A stretch of 64,000 nucleotides of DNA from CAYOSF01 sp964406605 (GTDB taxonomy: Bacteria; Chloroflexota; Dehalococcoidia; DSTF01; RBG-16-68-14). The first letter of the stretch is position 1, and every line of letters starts with the position of its first letter. A program made the position numbers and the translations under genes. The notes beneath the pieces are model-generated. The model was given only the letters and a program-made list of their open reading frames with translations, searched no databases and was not told the DNA's origin. This document shows, piece after piece, positions 1-7,919 of the stretch. Where the stretch lies: NCBI GenBank assembly GCA_964406605.1, contig CAYOSF010000005.1:233506-297505 (forward strand). Direction: 5' to 3'.

Positions 1-1
1 A

Positions 2-1279
2 TGCGCTCTAATATCCAGCGGCGGCGTGGAGTGCTGGGGCCGGAACGGCTACGGTCAGCTCGGCAACGGTACGACGGTCAGCAGTGCGATTCCGGTGGAC
101 GTTTCCGGCCTGGAAAGTGGTGTCGTCGCCGTGAGCGCCGGCGGATTCCACACCTGCGCCCTGACGACGGCCGGCTCGCTCAAGTGCTGGGGCCAGAACA
201 ACCGTGGCCAGCTCGGCGACGGGACCGGGACGAACCGCACGACGCCGGTGGACGTGGCGGGCTATTCAGGTGGGGCAGCCGCGACCTCCGCCGGGGGCGG
301 CGAGTTACTGGGTGGCGGTCATAGCTGCGCCCTGTCCGCAACAGGCGGCGTCGAGTGCTGGGGGCGGAACGACTACGGTCAGTTGGGTGACGGAACCACG
401 GGCGATAGCGTTTCACCCGTGCCAGTCTTCGGTTTGTCGAGCGGCATGGCCGACGTCCGCGCGGGGCGCTGGCATACCTGTGGCCGGACCAGCGGCGGCG
501 GGGTGAAGTGCTGGGGCTGGAACATCGCCGGTCAGTTGGGGAGCGGTACGGAGAACAACAGCAGCACGCCGGTGGACGTCGTCGGGCTGGGCGATGGTGT
601 GGAGGCGCTGACCGCCGGCGGGTCGCACAACTGTGCGCTGACCGCGTCAGGTGGAGTGAAGTGTTGGGGCAGGAACGATGTCGGACAGGTGGGTGACGGC
701 ACAACTACCTACCGCAGGCTGGCGCCTGTGGATGTTCTGGAGGCCGCCGGCGGCTCACCGCTGCTCGGAGTGACGGCAGTGGCGGCCGGAGGGAGCACGT
801 CAACCTACGGCCACACCTGCGCCGTCATGGAATCGGGCGCGGTGAAGTGCTGGGGGAGCAATGAGTTCGGTCAGCTCGGTGATGGGACGACTTCGGACAG
901 CGCCAGTCCTGTGGACGTGGTCGGGTACGCGCCCAAGCCAACGCCGACAGCGACCGCGGATCCTCCCACGCCGGTGCCGACAGATACCTTGCCTCCGGCG
1001 ACCATCGAGGATCTGTTCGACGACTTGGGGAATGCGGTGGATGGCTTGGACGTGCCGGGGGGCGTACGCAACAGCCTGGGCGCAAAGCTCGATGCCGCTC
1101 TGAGCCAGGCTCAGCGTGGCAGGCCATGCACAGCCGCTAATCAGGCGGGCTCATTCATCCATGACGTGGAGGCGCTGCTCCGCAGCGGGAGGATTACTTC
1201 CGACGAGGCGTCAGCCTTGATAGCCCAGGCGGAAAGCATCGTGGAACTCCTTCGCGAAGAGGGCGACTGCCCTCGCTAG
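2..1279 (+). CDS. RCC1-repeat secreted/surface protein (5' end outside window)
   Basis: The frame is open to the left edge and codes repeat sequence before the first possible GTG at 26, so the gene starts upstream and is partial. About six RCC1-type repeats are visible, each with CAL..SGGV-K/E-CWG-N--GQLGDGT, spaced about 50 residues. In eukaryotic RCC1 such repeats form a seven-bladed propeller; bacterial copies are usually extracellular and of unknown ligand. After the repeats comes a Pro/Thr-rich linker (about residues 310-335 from the GTG) and a helical tail of about 85 residues with two Cys. The signal peptide would lie outside the window. The family call is firm, the role unknown. Confidence 0.85.
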   Translation, partial: CALISSGGVECWGRNGYGQLGNGTTVSSAIPVDVSGLESGVVAVSAGGFHTCALTTAGSLKCWGQNNRGQLGDGTGTNRTTPVDVAGYSGGAAATSAGGGELLGGGHSCALSATGGVECWGRNDYGQLGDGTTGDSVSPVPVFGLSSGMADVRAGRWHTCGRTSGGGVKCWGWNIAGQLGSGTENNSSTPVDVVGLGDGVEALTAGGSHNCALTASGGVKCWGRNDVGQVGDGTTTYRRLAPVDVLEAAGGSPLLGVTAVAAGGSTSTYGHTCAVMESGAVKCWGSNEFGQLGDGTTSDSASPVDVVGYAPKPTPTATADPPTPVPTDTLPPATIEDLFDDLGNAVDGLDVPGGVRNSLGAKLDAALSQAQRGRPCTAANQAGSFIHDVEALLRSGRITSDEASALIAQAESIVELLREEGDCPR

Positions 1280-1420
1280 CGTCGCCAGGTTTCGTCCAGC
1301 CGTCACATAGCGTAGCGCCCACGGTTTCGGCCGAGCGGGCCGTCCCACCTCGATGTGGGCATCGCCGATCGTCTAGGACCCCTTCGTCGCAGATCAGTCA
1401 GCGATCGAAGCCGGGAAGGC

Positions 1421-1837
1421 TCAGCCGGATTTCTCCGCGTAGAGCCTGAACATGACGCGCCCCAGACCGCCGTGCTCCACGCCGACGTCCATGCATGAGA
1501 CCTGCTGAGTAGCGAAGATCGACTCGTTGGGATCGGTGCCTTCGGCCACTCGGTCGACCATCGCCCGGATCTGGTTGGTCAGCGGAGCGATGGCCTCGAT
1601 GCACGGCGCGGCCGTGCTCTCGGCCACGTTAAGCACCGGGAAGTTGAAGACGAGCTTGTCGCCGGGCTTGAGTCCCGCGAAGCAGTACTTGGACTCCGTG
1701 ACTTCGGCTACCACCTTCCATTTCGTCTTCTCTGGGAGGTCGGAGAGGAGCTTCTTCATGCCGGGCGAAAGCCTGTCCAGGTCTTCGTCCGTGATGCCGA
1801 TGACCTGCTTGGCGATCTGGCGGGATGGCTCATCCAT
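1421..1837 (-). CDS. TIGR04076-like small cytosolic protein
   Basis: A 138-residue protein starting at ATG 1837, chosen because AGGAAAGG stands just upstream; an in-frame ATG 16 codons earlier lacks a ribosome site. The pattern of a VxxV strand, a C-F-A-G-L-K-x-G-D turn, a PC-I-E-A helix and a late V-S-C-M-D strand resembles the TIGR04076 family of uncharacterised proteins. No signal peptide or membrane segment. It stands alone between two secreted-protein genes. Family assignment is by pattern only; the function is unknown. Confidence 0.55.
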   Translation of the reverse strand: MDEPSRQIAKQVIGITDEDLDRLSPGMKKLLSDLPEKTKWKVVAEVTESKYCFAGLKPGDKLVFNFPVLNVAESTAAPCIEAIAPLTNQIRAMVDRVAEGTDPNESIFATQQVSCMDVGVEHGGLGRVMFRLYAEKSG

Positions 1838-1954
1838 GGTCTGATTCCTTTCCTGGCTCCTAGCTGGACCGGGACCTACGGCCACATCCTATCGCGGTAG
1901 GTGGACGCCGCCAACCTAGCCGGGCGCTGGCTCTCCTTGGAGTCAGGGTCCGGC

Positions 1955-2344
1955 CTACCGGCCGCACGGGCACGGCGTAGGTGTGGGTGGGGCGGGGGGT
2001 GGCAGCTTGTCTATCAGGCCGGCGCTGTACTGCAGGACAAGAAACGCGTCGATGGCGTTGATCCTGCCGTCAGCGTCCACGTCCGCAACGTCTTCGCACG
2101 AAAGCGTGGCCAGGAGGCCAGCGTGAAACTGCAGGATGAGTGAAGCGTCGACGCTGGTCACGGCGCCGTCGCAATTGACATCGCCTGCGCGCGCCGTACC
2201 GTCATCTCCGGGCTTCCCTTGAGCCGTCTCCGGCATCATGCCGACGAGCAGGCCCGCGAGAGCAAGGCCGAGAATGATGACTGCCACGAAGCTTGATCGG
2301 TTCACGTTCTCCTCGTCACTTGGCGGGCGACGTCTCGCTGCCAT
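1955..2344 (-). CDS. Short secreted dockerin type I protein
   Basis: 129 residues. ATG 2344 follows TAGGAG at 6 nt. An N-terminal hydrophobic stretch (about residues 16-36) looks like a signal peptide or anchor. The mature part is almost only a dockerin: two Ca-binding-like segments, DVNCDGAVTSVDASLILQ and DVDADGRINAIDAFLVLQ, each followed by an AGL turn. The tail is Pro-rich and ends CPCGR. Dockerins pair with cohesins; here there is no catalytic partner domain, so it may be a minimal adaptor or a surface-complex component. Related dockerins end the proteins at 38532 and 57100. Confidence 0.8.
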   Translation of the reverse strand: MAARRRPPSDEENVNRSSFVAVIILGLALAGLLVGMMPETAQGKPGDDGTARAGDVNCDGAVTSVDASLILQFHAGLLATLSCEDVADVDADGRINAIDAFLVLQYSAGLIDKLPPPAPPTPTPCPCGR

Positions 2345-2446
2345 GGTGCTCCTACCATTGCCTCACGCGGGCTGCCGGCACTTGGCATGCCACGACGTCG
2401 TTGCTGATCGGCAAAGGCCGACGCTGCTCGGGACGCGGGCCTCGGG

Positions 2447-3577
2447 TCACGCTTCGACGGCGACTTGCCGGCGTACCTGGATCAGGCGGAGGATGTCGGC
2501 CCGGCTGACCATGCCTACGAATAGCCGCCCCTGAACGACGGGCACCTGGTTCACGTCGGCCTCGCCCATCATCTGGAGCACCCGCAGCGCATCCTCGTCC
2601 GGCGAGACGGTTCGCAGCTTGTCGAATGGTGTCATGGCGTGGAACACGGCCGTCGTCGGCCAGAGCTCGCGATCGATGCGCTGAGCGTCCGTCAGAGTGA
2701 CGAGGCCCAGCATCTCCTCGCCGGCCATCACCGGGAAGCAGCGGCCGCGGCCGGCCAGCATGAGGTCAGCCACGAGGTGAGCGACGCTTGCGTCGGGCGG
2801 AACGGGCAGGCAGTCCTTGCGAGCTACCTCGGCGGCGGAGACGCCGCGGAGCGCCGTCTGGATCACCAGTTGCTCGTAGCTGGCCGTGGAGGCGCTCCGG
2901 AGAAACAGACCGATCAAGAACATCCAGACGCCCCCTATGGGGTTGCCGAGGAAGAACTGGATGGCGCCCACGCCCATGAGACCGAAAGCGACGAAGGTAC
3001 CCGTTCTGGATGCTGTGCGGGTCGCCCGCAGCAGATTGCGGTTGCGCGCCCAGACGACGGAGCGCAGCACTCGCCCGCCGTCCAGCGGAAAGCCGGGCAG
3101 CATGTTGAAGGCCGCGATGACGCCGTTGATGAAAGCCAGGTACCCGGCGATTGCGGCGACGTCGGGAGCTGGGCCCCTCAGGACCAGCCACAGAACGGTG
3201 AAGAAGGCGCCGATCGCCAGGCTGGTCAGCGGCCCGACGATGGCCACCTGGAACTCCTCGCTGGCCGACCGGGCTTCCCGACCCAGGTTGGAGACGCCGC
3301 CGAAGACAAAGAGGGTGATTCCCCTGACGGGGATGCCTTTGGCCTTCGCTACGAGCGAGTGCGACAGCTCATGGAGGAGGATGGAGAGGAAGAAAATGCA
3401 GGCAACGACGACACCGACGGCCCAGCGCCGGGCCTCGGACCACTGGGGGAAGAACTCCTTCAGGATGCCGCCGTCGCCGGCGAACGACCATGTGATCAGC
3501 AGAAGGATGAAGACCCAGCTCCAGTGGACGCCGATCTCGATCCCGGCGATCTTACCGATCTTGAAAGAACTGCCCAT
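2447..3577 (-). CDS. Site-2 protease family (M50) metalloprotease with CBS pair
   Basis: 376 residues from ATG 3577, preceded by AGGGAGTAGG; the longer frame upstream is antisense to rtcB and was rejected. Membrane zinc protease: several TM helices, the HELSH zinc motif in a TM segment (about residue 70) and the second-site motif NMLPGFPLDGGR (about 165-176). Two CBS domains occupy about residues 245-370 and probably sense adenosine ligands. Family members cut transmembrane regulators inside the bilayer; the substrate is unknown. It lies just downstream of rtcB (8 nt), so it may be in the same transcript. Confidence 0.88.
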   Translation of the reverse strand: MGSSFKIGKIAGIEIGVHWSWVFILLLITWSFAGDGGILKEFFPQWSEARRWAVGVVVACIFFLSILLHELSHSLVAKAKGIPVRGITLFVFGGVSNLGREARSASEEFQVAIVGPLTSLAIGAFFTVLWLVLRGPAPDVAAIAGYLAFINGVIAAFNMLPGFPLDGGRVLRSVVWARNRNLLRATRTASRTGTFVAFGLMGVGAIQFFLGNPIGGVWMFLIGLFLRSASTASYEQLVIQTALRGVSAAEVARKDCLPVPPDASVAHLVADLMLAGRGRCFPVMAGEEMLGLVTLTDAQRIDRELWPTTAVFHAMTPFDKLRTVSPDEDALRVLQMMGEADVNQVPVVQGRLFVGMVSRADILRLIQVRRQVAVEA

Positions 3578-3585
3578 CCTACTCC

Positions 3586-5040
3586 CTAACCCTTGATCAC
3601 GCCGAGTGGACGCATGCGTGCCACTTTGCGCGAAATGCCTGCGTGCTCGAGTACGTCCACGACGTTCGCCACGTCCTTGTACGCCTCGGAGGCTTCCTCC
3701 GCCAGGGCGCGCGGGTTCTGCGCGCGCACCAGGATGCCCTGGTCGGCCATCCGCTGCGCGATATTCACCCCGGCCAGCAGCCGCTTGGCGGCGCCCCGGC
3801 TGCACACCCGGCCGGCGCCGTGGCAGGTGGAGCCCCAGGTTTCGCTCATCGCCTGTTCGGTTCCGACGGCCAAGTAGGAGTAGCGGCCCATGTCCCCCGG
3901 CACAAGCACAGGCTGGCCAACCGCTCGATAGGCCTCCGGCACCTCGGGGTGCCCGGCGGCGAACGCGCGTGTGGCGCCCTTCCGGTGCACGCAGACCCTC
4001 ATTGTTCTGCCGTTGAAGCGGTGTTCCTCGATCTTCGCGATGTTGTGAGCCACATCGTACATCAAGTGCAGGCCCAGGTCTTGCCTGCTCCGTCCCGTTA
4101 CTCTCATGATAGCGCGCCGGATTTGGTGGTTGATGGCCTGACGGTTGGCCCAGGCGAAATTCGCCGCCGCCGCCATCGCTCCCAGATACGATTTCCCTTC
4201 CTTGGAGCTAATCGGGGCGCAGGCGAGCTGTTTGTCCGGAAGCTCGATCTTGTACTTCGCCGCCGCCTTCTCCATCACGCGAAGGTAGTCCTGGCACACC
4301 TGGTGGCCGAAGCCCCGCGAGCCGCAATGGAGAAAGACGACCACCTGGCCGGGCTCCGTGAGACCGAACGCGCTCGCTGCTTCCGCGTCGAAGACACGTT
4401 CGAGCACCTGCAGCTCCAGGAAGTGGTTGCCGGAGCCGATGGTGCCCAACTGGGCCAGGCCTCGCTGGCGCGCGCGTTGGCTCACGGCCGACGGATCAGC
4501 GCCGGGCAGGCAGCCGCACGATTCCGTAGCCTCCAGGTCTTCGGGCTGGCCGTACTCGCGTTCGAGCATCCAGGAAGCGCCGCGCACCATCAGATCGTCC
4601 AGCTCGTGGCGGTTCAGGCGAAGGAAGCCGTGACCGCCGAGGCCCGGCGGCGCGTCGCGATAGAGCTGATTCACCAGTTCCTTCAGGATGGGCCGGACCT
4701 CGTCCTCGCGGAGCGTCGTGGTAATCACTCTCGCCCCGCAGTTGATGTCGAACCCGACGCCACCAGGCGAGACGACGCCGTCCTCCACACGCATGGCGGC
4801 CACGCCGCCGATGGGGAAGCCGTAACCCCAGTGGATGTCCGGCATGGCGAGCGAGCGGCCGACGATGCCGGGCAGCGTGGCGACGTTCGCCGCCTGCTCG
4901 ATGGCCTGATCGCCCTCCAACTGCTCGAGCATCGGCCTGTCGGCGAAGATGAGCGCCGGAACCCGCATTGCCCGCTTGTACTCCTTGGGGAGCTCCCAGC
5001 GGTAGTCGTCGATCTGATTCAGCGTCTTCAGCCAGCTCAT
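3586..5040 (-). CDS. rtcB: RNA-splicing ligase RtcB
   Basis: 484 residues, usual length. RtcB joins RNA 2',3'-cyclic phosphate (or 3'-phosphate) ends to 5'-OH ends using GTP and Mn(II). Visible family motifs are the metal-site segments GVGFDINCG and H-C-G-S-R-G-FGHQV, GSGNHFLE, and the usual C-terminal IKG. The archease gene ends 5 nt upstream, giving the classic archease-rtcB pair in which archease acts as turnover cofactor. The role is tRNA or stress-RNA repair in the cytosol. Confidence 0.95.
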   Translation of the reverse strand: MSWLKTLNQIDDYRWELPKEYKRAMRVPALIFADRPMLEQLEGDQAIEQAANVATLPGIVGRSLAMPDIHWGYGFPIGGVAAMRVEDGVVSPGGVGFDINCGARVITTTLREDEVRPILKELVNQLYRDAPPGLGGHGFLRLNRHELDDLMVRGASWMLEREYGQPEDLEATESCGCLPGADPSAVSQRARQRGLAQLGTIGSGNHFLELQVLERVFDAEAASAFGLTEPGQVVVFLHCGSRGFGHQVCQDYLRVMEKAAAKYKIELPDKQLACAPISSKEGKSYLGAMAAAANFAWANRQAINHQIRRAIMRVTGRSRQDLGLHLMYDVAHNIAKIEEHRFNGRTMRVCVHRKGATRAFAAGHPEVPEAYRAVGQPVLVPGDMGRYSYLAVGTEQAMSETWGSTCHGAGRVCSRGAAKRLLAGVNIAQRMADQGILVRAQNPRALAEEASEAYKDVANVVDVLEHAGISRKVARMRPLGVIKG

Positions 5041-5045
5041 GATCG

Positions 5046-5477
5046 CTAGATATCGAACAGTACTTGCACGCGGTAGCCGCCGTCTTCTCGCGCGATCTCC
5101 ATTAGATGACGGGTGACGGCCTTCACCATCACGTTGTGGGCGCCGTGGCGCTCCGCATCGAACCGCTCGCCCCAGGCGCGTCCCTGCAGCCGGGTCTCCG
5201 TCAACTCATCGACCTGGAACCGGCGGAAGATCAGCCCCTCCGTCTCGGTGAGGAAGACCAACTCGAGCAGCCAGTCCGTGAGCAGCGCCTCGGGACTCTC
5301 GCCCTCCAGCGCCACCTCGCGCGTCTCCCGCTCCTTGATGCCGTCGAGTTCCACCAGCAGAGCATACATCCCCTCTGCCGCGTTGGCGAACGCCTCGGCG
5401 AGCGTAGCGCCGCGGGCGACGATGCCCGCCTCTGCCGTGTGTTCCAGGGGCTCGTAGCGGGGCCGGGCGGTGGTCAT
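5046..5477 (-). CDS. Archease, RtcB activator
   Basis: 143 residues, the family size. ATG 5477 has GGAG upstream. Family marks are H-T-A-E-A-G-I near the N-terminus, the HGAHNVMVKAVT segment near residue 110 and the C-terminal strand VQVLFDI. The acidic residues of the metal-binding pocket are present. Archease speeds RtcB guanylylation and widens its NTP use. It is the first gene of the archease-rtcB pair, perhaps extended by the M50 protease. Confidence 0.93.
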   Translation of the reverse strand: MTTARPRYEPLEHTAEAGIVARGATLAEAFANAAEGMYALLVELDGIKERETREVALEGESPEALLTDWLLELVFLTETEGLIFRRFQVDELTETRLQGRAWGERFDAERHGAHNVMVKAVTRHLMEIAREDGGYRVQVLFDI

Positions 5478-5629
5478 TGAGAACTCCGACAGGGGACCTC
5501 ACGTGAGGAGCGGTCAGTCGGGCGGGTGCACCAGTTCTTGGGCGCGCGGCTCACTCAGTATCGCACCCGAAATCTCGGGGGGTCAATCGAGCCGTTCGAG
5601 CATCTTTGCCGGGCATGCATCCACCTGTC

Positions 5630-6259
5630 CTACGGGTGCTGCACATCGACAACAAGCAACGCGTCGGTGAGGCTAAAGGCGCGGAAATCAACTTCCTGGT
5701 TGAGCCCCAGCACCCATGTTACCACCCCTTCGAAGTCGCAGATCTGTTCCATCTCCAGGAGCGAGGGCAGGTTGGGGGCCAACTCGGTTTGCTCGAACGT
5801 TTGCGCGCCGGTGTCGTCGTGCGCCGCTGCCGGGTACATGCGCACCTGCAGGAAGGCATTGCCGGCGATCTCTACCGGCAGTCCGGAACCGCATGCCGTG
5901 ATCGGCGGCGAGACGTACTCCACGCGGTATCCCGGGATCCCGCCGTCGAACTCAAAGATTGCGCGGTCGTACTGCTCGGGCGTCCCGGTCTGCACAAGGG
6001 TGAGCAGCGGGTGGGGCGGCGCCGTGTCGCCGGACTGCTCCACGGGCTCGCGGCTGAACACGGCCTCGCCGGTCAGCGTTGGCGTCGTGACCGTCACACC
6101 GGACGACCCGGTCGGGCTGGCGACAGCACCCGCGGTCGCCGTCCCCGCGGGCGAAGGGGTGAGCGGAGCGGACTCCTCTCCGCCACAGGCGGCGAAAGCA
6201 ATGAGCCCAAACGTCATGACCAGCGCCATCAGCAGGGTTGAGCAGTGAAAACGCTTCAT
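5630..6259 (-). CDS. Predicted lipoprotein of unknown function
   Basis: 209 residues from ATG 6259 with GGGAGGT upstream. The N-terminal hydrophobic helix ends in a lipobox (FAACGG, Cys about residue 25), followed by a Ser/Pro/Thr linker, so the protein is exported and lipid-anchored. The folded region (about 70-209) has one further Cys and no motif I recognise. It lies 11 nt downstream of the LLM-type oxidoreductase gene and is probably co-transcribed with it. Confidence 0.75.
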   Translation of the reverse strand: MKRFHCSTLLMALVMTFGLIAFAACGGEESAPLTPSPAGTATAGAVASPTGSSGVTVTTPTLTGEAVFSREPVEQSGDTAPPHPLLTLVQTGTPEQYDRAIFEFDGGIPGYRVEYVSPPITACGSGLPVEIAGNAFLQVRMYPAAAHDDTGAQTFEQTELAPNLPSLLEMEQICDFEGVVTWVLGLNQEVDFRAFSLTDALLVVDVQHP

Positions 6260-6270
6260 GGGGCACCTCC

Positions 6271-7176
6271 CTAGTCGAACGCGGCGAAGAGCTCCTCGAA
6301 TGCACGCATCTGACCGCCCTCGGCTGATGAAGGAACGAGGATCGGCGTGTTGACCCCGGCGGCGAACCACGCCTCGACACCTTCGTGGATCTCGGCGGCG
6401 CTGCCATAGAGGGTCACGTCGGCCAGCCAGCGGTCACTCATCAGCGAGGCGATCCGATCCCGGTCGCCGGCCCCCACAGCCTCGCCGATGGCGGTCATCT
6501 CCTCCTCGTAGCCGGCCTCGATCCAGTAGTTGCGGTAGTTGGGCATCATGACGTAGCCGGTGAGCGTGCGGCGCATCACCTCGGCCGCCGCGGCCTTGTC
6601 GTCGGAGATGCAGGTCGGGATCATGTCGCCGATAAGGAACCCGTCGGAGCCGCGCTTCTCCTTCGGCAGGTTCGATAGCGACGTCTCCATGTGCGAACGG
6701 GCGGCGTTGGCCCAGATGGCACCGTCGGAGATCTCACCCGCCAGCCGCACCATGCGCTGACGGAGCGTTGCCAGCGCGACAGGCGGCAGGTCTCCCGTGC
6801 GTGGCACCGCCCTCAGGTCCTCGACGAACCGGCGCATGTCGGAAAGCGGCTTACCCGCCCTAATGCCCAGCCTTTCGTGCGCCGGGCGGTGACTGACGCC
6901 GACGCCGAAGAGGAAGCGGCCCCCGCTTATCTCATGAAGCCAGGATGCGGTCTGAGCGTAGTCCGCGACGTGCCGCGTGTAGATGTTCGCGATGGACGTG
7001 CCGAAGCGTATGTCGTGCGTACTGAGCCCGACAGCAAGACACAAGGACAGGTTGTCGCCGAGCGAGGGACTGTAGATCCCTGCGAAGCCGCGTCGTTCGA
7101 TCTCCTGCGCGAGCTCCACCGTGGCCTTCCGGCGGCCCGGTACCGCGGCAAGGCTCAGGGCCGGTTTGCGCGTCAT
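6271..7176 (-). CDS. LLM-class flavin/F420-dependent oxidoreductase
   Basis: 301 residues; ATG 7176 follows GGAGGT. A luciferase-like TIM barrel: family features are the early E-R-R-G-F-A-G strand/helix, the H-D-I-R-F-G-T-S-I-A-N-I-Y-T-R segment and SGGRFLFGVGVSHRP typical of F420-dependent members. The likely reaction is hydride transfer to or from F420 (or FMN) with an unknown substrate. Two more flavin/F420-type families occur in the window (29855, 61383), which fits a genome that uses F420. Confidence 0.85.
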   Translation of the reverse strand: MTRKPALSLAAVPGRRKATVELAQEIERRGFAGIYSPSLGDNLSLCLAVGLSTHDIRFGTSIANIYTRHVADYAQTASWLHEISGGRFLFGVGVSHRPAHERLGIRAGKPLSDMRRFVEDLRAVPRTGDLPPVALATLRQRMVRLAGEISDGAIWANAARSHMETSLSNLPKEKRGSDGFLIGDMIPTCISDDKAAAAEVMRRTLTGYVMMPNYRNYWIEAGYEEEMTAIGEAVGAGDRDRIASLMSDRWLADVTLYGSAAEIHEGVEAWFAAGVNTPILVPSSAEGGQMRAFEELFAAFD

Positions 7177-7252
7177 CTAGACCTCCATCCCGGGCAAGCC
7201 GGGGCCGGGCACCTGCCACCGCGCCCGGCCCGGAATGCTGCTCGCAGTGCGT

Positions 7253-7855
7253 TCAACCGCAGTGCTGCTCCAGCAGCTCGCGGATCTCTCGGACGGTTGC
7301 GTCGCGCCAACCGGCCCACGTAGGCCCTTGCTGGAACTCGACGTACGCTCGGATCAGCCTCTGCCGCTCATCGTTCGAGATGTCGGGGTTGCGCAACGGA
7401 GCGGTCAGCTTCTGCAGCTCCGGCATCTGTTCGTTCGCGAGGGCCGGCCGCTCGATCCAGTGGGCGATGTAGGAGTGGTCGGCCGTGTAGAAGACGAACG
7501 TGGGAATGGATTCGTGCTTCCCTTGATTGAGAAACTCCGCCATGATGTCTTTGTTCTTGTCGCGGAAGAAGACACGCAGCTCGATGCCGCTCCCCTCCGC
7601 GATGCGCGCCATGACCGGCAGGCCGCGGAAGACATCAGGGCACCAGGGCTCGCCCAAAGCGAGACAGCGGGCCGGGCCGGCCGGCCGGTTGACCAATTCG
7701 CGGAATGCGCGAGCGTCGTCGTCTGAGAGACGGGTCTCGGCGTAGTTCTCGTGGAAGCGGGCCTGGTTGCTTTCCACGGCCCCTACCCAGTCCTCGTAGG
7801 TCAGCCCCTGGGCGAAGCGCTCCGGCGTGACCACGCTTTCGTTCTGTTGCGGCAT
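7253..7855 (-). CDS. Thioredoxin-family protein with single active-site Cys
   Basis: 200 residues from ATG 7855, preceded by GAGGGAGGGG. The central segment GEPWCPDVFRGLPVMARIAE has the thioredoxin-fold helix start, but the CxxC site is reduced to one Cys (C-P-D-V), as in the thioredoxin_9-type family. The later I-P-T-F-V-F-Y strand carries the cis-Pro. No signal peptide is seen. A single Cys argues against dithiol oxidoreductase activity; it could act by a monothiol route. Confidence 0.8.
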   Translation of the reverse strand: MPQQNESVVTPERFAQGLTYEDWVGAVESNQARFHENYAETRLSDDDARAFRELVNRPAGPARCLALGEPWCPDVFRGLPVMARIAEGSGIELRVFFRDKNKDIMAEFLNQGKHESIPTFVFYTADHSYIAHWIERPALANEQMPELQKLTAPLRNPDISNDERQRLIRAYVEFQQGPTWAGWRDATVREIRELLEQHCG

Positions 7856-7919
7856 ACCCCTCCCTCTCGATGCTGAGCGGCGCTCGGTTCGGGCCGAGTG
7901 TAGCACCTGGGACAGTGCC

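Noticed and set aside
3578..3805. Upstream extension of the M50 protease frame
   Set aside because: Antisense-free but lies within rtcB coding on the same strand in another frame; the ribosome site at 3577 gives a normal start.
3643..5049. Long plus-strand open frame opposite rtcB
   Set aside because: Exact shadow of rtcB, low-complexity His/Arg/Ala product, no ribosome site.
7203..7230. GGCCGGGC/GCCCGGCC hairpin upstream of the LLM gene
   Set aside because: GC-only 8-bp stem with 12-nt loop and no T run; common by chance at this GC content.
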